DNA of 64,000 nucleotides, from assembly GCA_034679345.1 (NCBI GenBank), contig JAXDAY010000008.1, forward strand, positions 68,740 through 132,739, written 5' to 3'. Positions 34,815 through 43,083 of this stretch are shown in pieces; position 1 is the first letter of the stretch; every line of letters starts with the position of its first letter. The DNA comes from JAXDAY01 sp034679345. GTDB taxonomy: Bacteria > Eisenbacteria > RBG-16-71-46 > CAIMUX01 > VGJL01. The notes beneath the pieces were generated by a model. That model had not been told where the DNA came from. It did no database searches and was given only the letters and a program-made list of their open reading frames with translations. Both the position numbers and the translations under genes were made by a program.

Positions 34815-35663
34815 ATGGTCGAATACCCCTTGTTCACGGTCGACGCCTTCGCCAAGGCCCCATTCCACGGGAATCCGGCCTCGGTCTGCATTCTCGATCG
34901 CGATCTCCCGGAGAGCACGATGCAGGCGATCGCGGCGGAGCTGAACCACTCTGAGACGGCGTTTCTCCGGCCACTGGACGGGCCGCCACAGGTCGCCACC
35001 CGTTTCTCCCTGCGATGGTTCACGCCCGAGGTCGAGGTTCCGCTCTGCGGCCATGCGACCCTTGCCTCTTCGGCCGTGCTCTTCCGGGAGCTCGCCAACC
35101 CGGCGGCGGAGATTCGCTTCGAGACCAGATCCGGCGTCCTGGCGGCATTCCGGGAAGAGACGCGGATCGCACTCGATCTGCCGGCTGAGGACTTCACGCC
35201 GGCGACGGTCCGGGCCGAGGTCCTCACGGCGCTGGGTTTGCGCGTCGTGGAAGCCGCCTGCTACGCCCGCGGCGATCGGAACCTCCTCCTTCATCTGGCG
35301 GATGAGCGAGAGGTTCGGAACCTGACTCCAGACTTCGTTCTGCTTCGGAGGGCCAAGGGCAATGAGCCCTTCCTGGGCGTGATCGTGACGGCCGCCGGAA
35401 GCGGCGCGTGCGATTTCGTCTCGCGCTACTTCGCCCCCTGGGTCGGCATTGACGAGGATCCAGTCACCGGATCCGCCCACTGCGCTCTCGCCCCATACTG
35501 GGCGCGCCTCACAGGAAAGGACGAGATGCGCGCTTGCCAGGCCTCGAAACGCGGTGGCGAGATCGTCGTGCGACTGAAGGGCGATCGCGTTCACCTCCTC
35601 GGAGACGCGTTCGTGTTGACCTCCGGCGTGCTCCGGTTGGCGAGTGAGGGGAGTGGCGCCTGA
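34815..35663 (+). CDS. PhzF-family isomerase
   Basis: The 282-residue PhzF-like protein contains the dual-domain signature: FTVDAFAKAPFHGNPASVCI, the catalytic acid in LNHSETAFL, LRWFTPEVEVPLCGHATLAS and the second-half GIDEDPVTGSAHCALAPYW. Relatives include diaminopimelate-epimerase-like isomerases and the phenazine enzyme PhzF, but no phenazine genes are present, so the substrate is unknown. ATG 34815 fits the family start; in-frame upstream codons would add unconserved residues. Confidence 0.9.
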   Translation: MVEYPLFTVDAFAKAPFHGNPASVCILDRDLPESTMQAIAAELNHSETAFLRPLDGPPQVATRFSLRWFTPEVEVPLCGHATLASSAVLFRELANPAAEIRFETRSGVLAAFREETRIALDLPAEDFTPATVRAEVLTALGLRVVEAACYARGDRNLLLHLADEREVRNLTPDFVLLRRAKGNEPFLGVIVTAAGSGACDFVSRYFAPWVGIDEDPVTGSAHCALAPYWARLTGKDEMRACQASKRGGEIVVRLKGDRVHLLGDAFVLTSGVLRLASEGSGA

Positions 35664-35767
35664 ATAGGAACCGGCTCGATCGACATCCACTGCCCTCGGT
35701 TCGAGACGGGCGATCGCGGGGGAAGGGGTTGCGCAAGTCCGCCGGTTGACGGAGAATCGGCCGCGCC

Positions 35768-37288
35768 ATGCTTCCGGGCCATCCGAGAGCGATGCTCACA
35801 AGTGAACGACGGAGACCGGCCGGCGCCCGGCTTGGGCTCGCTTCTCTCGGTCGGGGTCCGCTGCTTCTCATTGTCGCGACTGCGATCCTCCCTCGCCTGC
35901 CGCACATCTGGGCGCCGATCGTCGGCTGGCACTCCTGGCGTCAGGCGGACACCGCCGCAATCGCCAGGAACTTCCACGTCGGCGGCATGAACCTGCTCTA
36001 CCCGGCCGTCGACTGGTCGGGGGCAGGCCCCGGCTTCGTCGAATCCGAGTTTCCCCTCTTCCCGTTCCTCGTGGCGGGCCTCTACCGCCTCTTCGGCCCG
36101 GATGTCGTGTGGGGTCGCATCCTGGCCATCGTCTTCGCGACCGGCGCAGCGCTCTACCTCGCCCGCCTCTGCTCACGCTATCTCGACCGTTGGGCCGCCG
36201 CGTACGCTGCCGCCGCCTTTAGTCTCCTGCCGATCAGCAGCTACATCGGCGTCGCTTTCATGCCGGAGTCGCTCATGCTCTTGGCATCCGTGGCCGCCGT
36301 CGACCATCTCGACCTGTGGTCCACGACTGGACGGGAGCGAGACCGGTGGGCCTCGGCGGCGTGGTTGGCCCTCGCGATCGCCGTGAAGCTTCCCGAGCTC
36401 TTCCTGGGCGTGCCGATCGCCTATCTCATGGGACGTCGACTCGGGTGGCGGATGGTCGCGACGCCTGCGGTGTGGCTCTACGCCGCGGTGGCCTTGATTC
36501 CGCCCGCGCTGTGGTACGCGCACGCGCATCGGCTCGGCGAGATGACCGGCCTCAGCTTCGGGATCTGGGAGGCCGGAAGCGACAAGTGGGGCAATCTCGA
36601 TCTCCTCACAAGCGGCTCCTTCTATGTCAAGCTGCTCATCGGCAGGCTGATCGAGCGTCATCTCGCATACGCGGGCGCTGCGCTCCTTGCCATCGGACTC
36701 ATCCTATCGCGCTCGAGGCGCGATCTCGGAACTTTCAAGTGGTGGATCGCGGGGGGCGCGCTCTACCTTCTCGTGGTAGCCAAAGGCAACTCGGTTCACG
36801 ACTACTATCAGTTGCCCATCCTCGCGCCCATGAGTCTCTGGATCGGCGTCGCCATCGCCCAGGCTCTTCGCCGCGCGGAAGCGACCCCCATGCGGATCGC
36901 GGGAAGAATCCTCGCCCTGGCGTTTGCGGCGCTCTGCCTCGCGCGAGTCCCCCACTTCCTGGGCAAGGAGATCGCCGGCGCATCCCTCGTGGAGCATGCC
37001 CGGATCGTGCGCTCGGTCGTGCCGCCCGAGACGCTGGTGATCGTGGTCGACAACGGCGATCCGACCTTCCTGTACCACATCGACCGCAGGGGCTGGCACG
37101 CCGGCGCCGCGACGCTCACACCTGAGTGGATCGAGGCCCGGCGGCGCGAAGGGGCCGCATACATCGTCTCCCTCGCCGGTCGTCCCGGAGATCGGGAAGC
37201 GCGATCCGCGCTCGAGAGGCTCCAGAGCCTCGGCGCGAACCGTTCGCCCACGAGCGATCTGCTCGTTCTCGACCTGAAGAGCCCGTGA
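35768..37288 (+). CDS. Polytopic membrane glycosyltransferase, ArnT-like (GT39/GT83)
   Basis: The 506-residue protein has about ten membrane helices. The first periplasmic loop contains GWHSWRQADTAAIARNFHVG with the catalytic-type acidic residue, and VDWSGAGPGFVESEFPLFPF follows. A C-terminal soluble domain of about 90 residues (ETLVIVVDNGDPTFLYHIDR) ends the protein. It probably moves a sugar from polyprenyl phosphate to an envelope acceptor. ATG 35792 (MLTSE) is an alternative start 24 bases downstream. Confidence 0.75.
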   Translation: MLPGHPRAMLTSERRRPAGARLGLASLGRGPLLLIVATAILPRLPHIWAPIVGWHSWRQADTAAIARNFHVGGMNLLYPAVDWSGAGPGFVESEFPLFPFLVAGLYRLFGPDVVWGRILAIVFATGAALYLARLCSRYLDRWAAAYAAAAFSLLPISSYIGVAFMPESLMLLASVAAVDHLDLWSTTGRERDRWASAAWLALAIAVKLPELFLGVPIAYLMGRRLGWRMVATPAVWLYAAVALIPPALWYAHAHRLGEMTGLSFGIWEAGSDKWGNLDLLTSGSFYVKLLIGRLIERHLAYAGAALLAIGLILSRSRRDLGTFKWWIAGGALYLLVVAKGNSVHDYYQLPILAPMSLWIGVAIAQALRRAEATPMRIAGRILALAFAALCLARVPHFLGKEIAGASLVEHARIVRSVVPPETLVIVVDNGDPTFLYHIDRRGWHAGAATLTPEWIEARRREGAAYIVSLAGRPGDREARSALERLQSLGANRSPTSDLLVLDLKSP

Positions 37289-37378
37289 TCCTGCTTCTCA
37301 ATCGCCGTCGATTCCTGCCCTCCAAGTGGATTATCTTCTGTTCAGGAAAGCCGGAGGCGCCGAGCGAGGGAGGGTCCG

Positions 37379-38431
37379 ATGGGGAAGATCAGCGAGGACA
37401 TGCGCGCGGTCATCGAGTCCGCTCACCTTTGCTTCGCGGCGACGGTCGCTCCCGACGGGAGCCCCAATCTTTCTCCGAAAGCGACGATCCGCGTGTGGGA
37501 CGACTCCCGCATCTTCTTCCTCGACATCGCCTCGCCGACGACGCGACGCAATATCGAATCGAATCCGCGGATCGAGGTGAACGTGGTGGAAGCGCTCTCG
37601 CGACGGGGGTATCGGTTTTCCGGAACTGCCGTGATCCATCGCGACGGTCCCGTCTACGAAGAGGCGAAACGGCGCGTGCTGGAAGAATCTCGTACGACCT
37701 ACCCCGTCGAGGCGGTCATCCTGATCGAGGTGGACTCGGCCCGCCCGCTCGTCTCCCCCGGGTACATGCACATCGCCCGTGAGGACGAAATGCGACTCAT
37801 GTGGAGAGAGGCGCGCGCCGCGCTCGACCGGGGCTTCGAGGAGCACCTGGCCGCCTCCCCCGACTTCGATCCCGGGCGAGGACTCCAGCAAGGCGGCCGG
37901 GTGTCGACGGTGAGCCTCAGTCCAACGCACTCGTTCAACAAACCGTGCGTCGACTCCATCCTCCTCGTCGCGGGGATCGGAGTGGAAGGCGACGTCCATG
38001 CGGGTGAGACGGTCCGGCACCGTTCGCGGATCGCGCGCGATCCCGGAGCGCCCAATCTGCGACAGGTTCATCTCATCCACGGCGAGCTGCACCGGGAGTT
38101 GCGGCGCAGCGGCTTCGACGTCTCTCCCGGCCGCATGGGCGAGAACATCACGACGATCGGCATCGATCTTCTCGCCCTTCCGACGGGAACGAAACTCCAC
38201 ATCGGGGCCTCGGCTGTGATCGAGCTGACGGGGCTCCGCAACCCCTGCGCGCAGCTCGACGCGATCCAGCCGGGCCTCATGGAGGCGACCCTCGCCCGGG
38301 AGGAGGGCGGGGGCATCGTGCGCCGGGCGGGCGTCATGGCCATCGTGCTCACGGGAGGAATCGTCCGACCCGGGGACCCCATCTCCGCGGAGATGCCGCC
38401 GGAGCCCCATCGCCCGCTGGAGCCTGTCTGA
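37379..38431 (+). CDS. PNPOx-like flavin domain fused to a MOSC domain
   Basis: The 350-residue protein begins with a pyridoxamine-phosphate-oxidase-like split barrel (residues 1 to about 130; LCFAATVAPDGSPNLSPKAT, RIFFLDIASPTTRRNIESNP, GYRFSGTAVIHRDGPVYEEA). From about residue 175 it continues as a MOSC domain of the YiiM/molybdenum-cofactor sulfurase C-terminal type (GVEGDVHAGETVRHRS, RQVHLIHGELHRELR, GRMGENITTIGIDLLALPTG, ELTGLRNPCAQLDAIQPGLM). MOSC domains carry sulfur or reduce N-hydroxylated compounds with Moco; the Cys in RNPC is the conserved one. The fusion suggests a self-contained flavin-Moco redox enzyme, though cofactors cannot be confirmed. Confidence 0.82.
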   Translation: MGKISEDMRAVIESAHLCFAATVAPDGSPNLSPKATIRVWDDSRIFFLDIASPTTRRNIESNPRIEVNVVEALSRRGYRFSGTAVIHRDGPVYEEAKRRVLEESRTTYPVEAVILIEVDSARPLVSPGYMHIAREDEMRLMWREARAALDRGFEEHLAASPDFDPGRGLQQGGRVSTVSLSPTHSFNKPCVDSILLVAGIGVEGDVHAGETVRHRSRIARDPGAPNLRQVHLIHGELHRELRRSGFDVSPGRMGENITTIGIDLLALPTGTKLHIGASAVIELTGLRNPCAQLDAIQPGLMEATLAREEGGGIVRRAGVMAIVLTGGIVRPGDPISAEMPPEPHRPLEPV

Positions 38432-38432
38432 G

Positions 38433-39503
38433 ATGATTCGCCTCGAGCCGATCGTGCTGGAGGATCGCGGCGTCCGTCTCGAGCCGCTCGGCCAGGAGCA
38501 TCGCGACGGATTGGAGCAGGCCGCCGCGGACGGCAATCTCTGGGAGCTGCGATTCACCTCGGTGCCCGAGCCGGGGGGCACGGCCGCCTACATCGAGAAG
38601 GCCCTCGCCGGACAGGCTGCGGGAACGATGCTTCCCTGGGCGGTGCGGGATCTCCTGACCGGCCGGATCGCCGGAAGCACGCGCTACCACGATGTCGTGG
38701 CGCAGCTCGACCGCGTCGAAATCGGCTACACCTGGTACGGCCGGAGCTGGCAACGCACCCACCTCAACACGACCTGCAAGCGAATGCTCCTCGCGCACGC
38801 TTTCGACTCGCTCGGCTGCAAGGTCGTGGGGTTCCGCACGGACATCTTGAATCTCGCCTCCCAGCGGGCGATCGAAGCGCTCGGCGCGCGGAGAGACGGC
38901 ATCTTGCGCCATCATCAGAGCCGCGGGGACGGCAGCGTGCGCGATAGCGTCTTCTACAGCATCCTCGCGAGCGAGTGGCCCGGAATCCGGGAGCGGTTGG
39001 AGCGGCGCCTGGAGAGCCAACGCGCGCCGGGCGCGCACGAGGGGCCCATGGCGGAATCCCGCGAGGAGATCGCAGTGGGCCGGCCGGAGGATGCGCGCGA
39101 GATCGCAGGCCTCATGGAGCGGCAAATCGAGGAGCATTCGCTTCCGGTCGACCGAAGGGGAATCGCCGCGGCGGTGACAGCCGTGCTCGACGATCCTAGA
39201 GCCGGCTTCTTCCTGATCGCTCGACGTGGACGTGAAGCCCAGGGCGCCGCTTTCGTCGCCTTCATCCAGTCGGCGGAACACGGAGACGTGGGCGCGTGGC
39301 TGGAGGAGGTCTACGTGATTCCCGGCCGCCGGGGACGCGGCATCGGGACCCGGCTGGTGCGCGAGGCGGTCCGGCGGGCGCGGGATGTGGGATGCCGCGC
39401 GATGGACCTGGAGGTCACCGAGGACCGCCAGATAGCCACCCATCTCTACGAGCGCGAAGGATTCCAGCGCCTCGCACGGAGCCGCTGGATGAGAAGCCTC
39501 TGA
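38433..39503 (+). CDS. Tandem GNAT acetyltransferase
   Basis: The 356-residue protein is two GNAT domains in one chain. The first (1 to about 195) is RimJ/RimL-like (LEDRGVRLEPLGQEHRDGL, WYGRSWQRTHLNTTCKRMLL, GFRTDILNLASQRAIEALG). The second, from about 207, is a classical GNAT (AVGRPEDAREIAGLMERQIE, VYVIPGRRGRGIGTRLVREA, DLEVTEDRQIATHLYEREGF). An internal ATG at 39049 begins the second domain but has no strong ribosome site. The start is two bases after the previous stop. Substrates are unknown. Confidence 0.82.
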   Translation: MIRLEPIVLEDRGVRLEPLGQEHRDGLEQAAADGNLWELRFTSVPEPGGTAAYIEKALAGQAAGTMLPWAVRDLLTGRIAGSTRYHDVVAQLDRVEIGYTWYGRSWQRTHLNTTCKRMLLAHAFDSLGCKVVGFRTDILNLASQRAIEALGARRDGILRHHQSRGDGSVRDSVFYSILASEWPGIRERLERRLESQRAPGAHEGPMAESREEIAVGRPEDAREIAGLMERQIEEHSLPVDRRGIAAAVTAVLDDPRAGFFLIARRGREAQGAAFVAFIQSAEHGDVGAWLEEVYVIPGRRGRGIGTRLVREAVRRARDVGCRAMDLEVTEDRQIATHLYEREGFQRLARSRWMRSL

Positions 39504-39575
39504 CGCCGAGCCGCGCGGACTGAGGTCGATCCGTGGGGTTGCCCGGGGCCCGGCTCCGGAACTAGGATCGTCGCG

Positions 39576-40310
39576 ATGCGATCCCTCTATCGCGCGGACC
39601 TCGCCTACATTCACGATGTGGGTTTCAGTGACTTCGCCCGGGAGTCGGCTCCGGGCATTCTGGAGATGCTCGCTTCCGCCGGGATTCGCGGGGGGATGAT
39701 CGTCGATCTCGGCTGCGGCAGCGGCCGCTGGGCGGCGACCCTCCTCGCCGCGGGCTATAAGGTTCTCGGCATCGACGCCTCCTCGGCGATGATCGCGCGC
39801 GCCCGCGGCAACGCGCCCGGCGCCCGGTTCCGAGTCGCCTCCTGCGAAGTCGCATCGGTCCCGCGATGCGCCGCAGTGACCGCCCTCGGCGAAGTGCTGG
39901 GTTATCTTCCGGCCGAATCTTTGCGGCCACGTCCCTATGCGCCGCTCTTCCGGAGGATCGCAAAGGCCCTGGTCCCCGGCGGCCTCTTCATCTTCGATCT
40001 CATTCTGCGAGTCCCTGGAGAGTCGATGAGCTATCGAGGGTGGAACAGCGGGGAGGACTGGGCCGTTCTCATCGATGTTGCCGAGGAGCCCTCCCTGCCT
40101 CTGCTGCGCAGGGACATCACGACGTTCCGGAGGACGGGCAGGCGCTACCGTCGTTCCGAGGAGAGGCACTGGCTTCAACTCGACGAGCGCGATACAGTGC
40201 TTCGGGAGCTCGAAGAGACGGGATTCGCCGCCTCGACCTCGCGATCCTATGGCTCCCACGCGCTTCTCGAACGACGGATGGCATTCTGCGCGCGCAAGCG
40301 CGGAGGATGA
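39576..40310 (+). CDS. Class I SAM-dependent methyltransferase
   Basis: This 244-residue protein has MIVDLGCGSGRWAATLLAAG (motif I), VLGIDASSAMIARARGNAPG, VTALGEVLGYLP and LVPGGLFIFDLILRVPGES. The C-terminal half (RGWNSGEDWAVLIDVAEE) resembles methyltransferases with unknown small-molecule substrates. It is followed three bases later by a GNAT gene, so the two probably share a transcript. Confidence 0.82.
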   Translation: MRSLYRADLAYIHDVGFSDFARESAPGILEMLASAGIRGGMIVDLGCGSGRWAATLLAAGYKVLGIDASSAMIARARGNAPGARFRVASCEVASVPRCAAVTALGEVLGYLPAESLRPRPYAPLFRRIAKALVPGGLFIFDLILRVPGESMSYRGWNSGEDWAVLIDVAEEPSLPLLRRDITTFRRTGRRYRRSEERHWLQLDERDTVLRELEETGFAASTSRSYGSHALLERRMAFCARKRGG

Positions 40311-40313
40311 GCG

Positions 40314-40892
40314 ATGGATCCCATGCGTCCCTCCCTGGATTCTTCGTCGGGCTTCCGGACTCCCCGGCTGAGGCTCGTTCCGGCGACCGCATCGATGCTC
40401 CGCCAAGAGATGGAGGATCTCCCGGGATTGTCCGAGGCGATCGCGGCGATCGTTCCGCGGGGGTGGCCCCCCGAGGCAGTGCGCCATGCATTGCCCGTCT
40501 TCCGGGCGAGACTCGAGGCGCATCCGGAGGAGATCGGATGGCATGCCTGGTATTGGGTCGCGGACAGCGAGACGCCGGCCGGCCCGATCCTCGTCGGGAG
40601 CGGGGGTTTCATGGGTTCGCCGGATCCCTCGGGGGCGGTCGAGATCGGCTACGGGCTGCATTCCGGCTTCTGCGGACGCGGGTACGCGAGCGAGGCCGTC
40701 GAGGCCCTCGTGAACTGGGCATTCTCGCGCGGCGCGGCGATGGTCCGGGCGGAGACGACCGAGGACAATCTCCTCTCCCTTCGCCTGCTGCGACGGTTGT
40801 TCTTCACCAAGACGGGTGACGGGGCAGATCCCGGCACCCTGCGGTTCGAGCGTCGCCGGATCCAACCCGGCGCCCAAGGAGGTGGGAATTGA
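40314..40892 (+). CDS. GNAT acetyltransferase, RimJ/RimL type
   Basis: The 192-residue protein has FRTPRLRLVPATASMLRQEM, PILVGSGGFMGSPDPSGAVE, the acetyl-CoA loop GYGLHSGFCGRGYASEAVEA and VRAETTEDNLLSLRLLRRL. It is tightly packed between the methyltransferase and a lipoprotein gene whose TTG start overlaps its stop. Confidence 0.8.
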   Translation: MDPMRPSLDSSSGFRTPRLRLVPATASMLRQEMEDLPGLSEAIAAIVPRGWPPEAVRHALPVFRARLEAHPEEIGWHAWYWVADSETPAGPILVGSGGFMGSPDPSGAVEIGYGLHSGFCGRGYASEAVEALVNWAFSRGAAMVRAETTEDNLLSLRLLRRLFFTKTGDGADPGTLRFERRRIQPGAQGGGN

Positions 40893-41413
40893 AGCGCACA
40901 CTCCTCTCCGCCAGTCTTCTGCTCATCCTCGCGGGGCTCTGCGGCTGTCCCTACGAATCGCGCGCGCCTCTGGCCGAATCGGGCGTCCCGCCACTCGACT
41001 CCCGGCTGCTCGGCACATGGTCGGCCCTCGACCGGGAGAGCGGGGATGTGAGCTCCTTGACAGTGTTGGCCTTCAACGCGAGCGAATACCTGATCCAGAC
41101 GGCCGAGGACGACGGCTCGTGGAGCCTCTACCGCGGAGTTCCCTTCACGATCGCGGAAACGCAGTTCGTCCAGATCAACGAAGTCGAGCCGGACGCGGGC
41201 CCTCACGGCTACATCTTCGCCCGCTACCACGCGCTCTCCGACGAGACGATCGAGGTCCGGTTTGTGGGCGAGCGGCTCCTGTCGGACAGCCTGTCGGCGG
41301 ACCCGGGCGCGATCGCCGCGACGATCGCCGCCCATCTGAAAGATCCAATGCTCGACGACGAGGAGTCCGTGCTCGAGCTTCGCCGACCCGGCGGAAGTCC
41401 GGGGCCCAAGTAG
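40889..41413 (+). CDS. Small lipoprotein of unknown function
   Basis: A TTG at 40889, behind AAGGAGG and overlapping the preceding stop, gives 174 residues with a lipoprotein signal (LLLILAGLCGC, lipid-modified Cys20). The mature part looks beta-rich, somewhat lipocalin-like (LDSRLLGTWSALDRESGDVS, SEYLIQTAEDDGSWSLYRGV, IFARYHALSDETIEVRFVGE). No family was recognised. Confidence 0.68.
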   Translation: MKRTLLSASLLLILAGLCGCPYESRAPLAESGVPPLDSRLLGTWSALDRESGDVSSLTVLAFNASEYLIQTAEDDGSWSLYRGVPFTIAETQFVQINEVEPDAGPHGYIFARYHALSDETIEVRFVGERLLSDSLSADPGAIAATIAAHLKDPMLDDEESVLELRRPGGSPGPK

Positions 41414-41510
41414 GCTGCGCCCAGGAGTCCCGCACGCGAATCAAGACTGACGGACCAGCCATCGGGCTGCGGTTTCAGGAGGGCGCATCGCGAGGAGGAG
41501 TCGCGGGAAG

Positions 41511-42320
41511 TTGATCAGAGTCCGCGAGCACGGCGAGACGGGACCGACCGTGATCGTCCTCCACGGAGGCCCTGCCGCAGTCGGCGAAGCCGCACCGATC
41601 GCCCGGCGGCTCGGCTCGGAGTTCCGGGCGCTCGAGCCGTGGCAGCGCGGGAGCGGAGCGGTCAGGCTCACGGTGGCCGGCCATGTGAGCGACCTGGAGG
41701 AGCTCATCCGGATCCGCTGCGGCGGCAGCCGTCCCGCTCTCGTGGGCGAGTCTTGGGGCGCCATGCTCGCGCTCGCATTCGCGGCGGCGCACCCGAAGGT
41801 CCCGGTCGCGATCGCCCTCGTCGGCTGCGGCACATTCGATCTCCCCTCCCGCGAACGGCTTCGGGAGATTCTGGAGGATCGGATGGACGAGCGCGTCCGC
41901 CGCGCGGTCGCCGCGATCGAGCGCGAGACGCGCGATCCTGGCATCCGCATGCGCCGCAAGTACAGCCTGCTCGAGCCCCTCTACAACCGGGACCCCCTGC
42001 CCGTCGAACCCGACCCCGAGGTTCCGGATGACCTCGACCTGCGCGCCCACACGGAGACTTGGGAAGACATGCTTCGCCTCCAGCGCGAGGGCGTTTATCC
42101 GGCCTCCTTCAGAGCGATCCGGTCGCCCGTTCTGATGATCCACGGCAAGTACGATCCTCACCCCGGGAGGATGATCCGGGATTCGCTCCTACCGCATATT
42201 CCCCACCTCGAGTATCGGGAGCTCTCCGACTGCGGACATTGTCCATGGAGGGAGCGGACCGCGCGCGAGACGTTCTTCGAGGGCCTGATCGATTGGCTGC
42301 ATCGACATTCGAGCGGCTGA
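41511..42320 (+). CDS. Alpha/beta-fold hydrolase
   Basis: The 269-residue hydrolase starts at TTG 41511, shortly after GAGGAG. The oxyanion turn is VIVLHGGPAAVGEA, the nucleophile elbow GESWGAM (Ser79) and the late acid and histidine HGKYDPHPGRM and DCGHCPWRER. HGGP resembles proline-iminopeptidase-like or C-C hydrolases, but the cap is short. Its substrate is unknown. Confidence 0.82.
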   Translation: MIRVREHGETGPTVIVLHGGPAAVGEAAPIARRLGSEFRALEPWQRGSGAVRLTVAGHVSDLEELIRIRCGGSRPALVGESWGAMLALAFAAAHPKVPVAIALVGCGTFDLPSRERLREILEDRMDERVRRAVAAIERETRDPGIRMRRKYSLLEPLYNRDPLPVEPDPEVPDDLDLRAHTETWEDMLRLQREGVYPASFRAIRSPVLMIHGKYDPHPGRMIRDSLLPHIPHLEYRELSDCGHCPWRERTARETFFEGLIDWLHRHSSG

Positions 42321-42357
42321 GGTATCGTGACCGCGACTCGGCCGAGGGGAGGCTAGC

Positions 42358-42864
42358 GTGGATTTGCGCGAAGCGATCGCCGGGCAGCACCTGGCAGGAT
42401 TGGAGATGCTCGAGGGCGCGGTGCGCGCTTGTCCGGACGAGCTCTGGGACGATCCCTCGTTCGAGATCCGGTACTGGCGGATCGCCTATCACGCCCTCTT
42501 CTACACCGACTTCTATCTCTCGGAATCCGAGGAGGCGTTCCGGCCGTGGGATCGCGCCCGCCCGGAGGCCCAGTTCCTCGGCCCTCTGCCTTGGCCCCCG
42601 CATCGAGCGCCCATCGAGGTCGAACCCTATTCGCCGCGTGAGATCCTGGAGTATGCGCAGATCATCCGCGGATCGATTGCGCAGCGGGTTCGGGCGTTTC
42701 CGTTGGATGGGCCTTCCGGCTTTCCCTGGCTGCCCCTCAACCGGCTCGAGCTTCACTTCTACACCTTTCGTCACACCCAGCACCATGTGGGGCAGTTGGT
42801 CGAGCGGCTGCGATCGAGAACCGGCGCCGGCGTTGCATGGATCGGCCGGGGCAGCGCGCTTTAG
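42358..42864 (+). CDS. DinB-like metal-binding four-helix protein
   Basis: The 168-residue protein starts at GTG 42358 behind GGGGAGG. Histidines placed as in the DinB/YfiT superfamily are present: RIAYHALFYTDFYL in the second helix and FYTFRHTQHHVGQLVERL in the last. Such proteins bind a divalent metal and often act as thiol S-transferases (bacillithiol or mycothiol) or are of unknown role. Confidence 0.78.
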   Translation: MDLREAIAGQHLAGLEMLEGAVRACPDELWDDPSFEIRYWRIAYHALFYTDFYLSESEEAFRPWDRARPEAQFLGPLPWPPHRAPIEVEPYSPREILEYAQIIRGSIAQRVRAFPLDGPSGFPWLPLNRLELHFYTFRHTQHHVGQLVERLRSRTGAGVAWIGRGSAL

Positions 42865-42950
42865 AGACCGATATAAGATTGTGTATTCGTGAATTGTTGA
42901 ACTAGTAGCATCACACACTGCTCTCCTCTGCGTCGCATCTATCACAAACA

Positions 42951-42964
42951 GTGAATCGATTCAC
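42951..42964. promoter_or_regulatory. 14-bp palindrome upstream of the CHRD protein gene
   Basis: GTGAATCGATTCAC is an exact 14-bp palindrome in an AT-rich intergenic stretch (42865-43083), 120 bases before the gene; it may be an operator. A second, smaller palindrome TTTCATGAAA lies nearer the gene. Confidence 0.35.
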
Positions 42965-43083
42965 TTCTCATTCTTTGTACTTACGCCCCTCGGGTCGGCT
43001 ACCATTGAATGTTTCGCGATCCCTGAGTCTCATGTCCAATCAGAGGTCTCCAATTTCATGAAACTGGCGCAGGGGGAACTAAG

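Noticed and set aside
38349..40901. 850-codon open frame on the minus strand
   Set aside because: It runs opposite three recognisable plus-strand genes (tandem GNAT, methyltransferase, GNAT) and has no family features.
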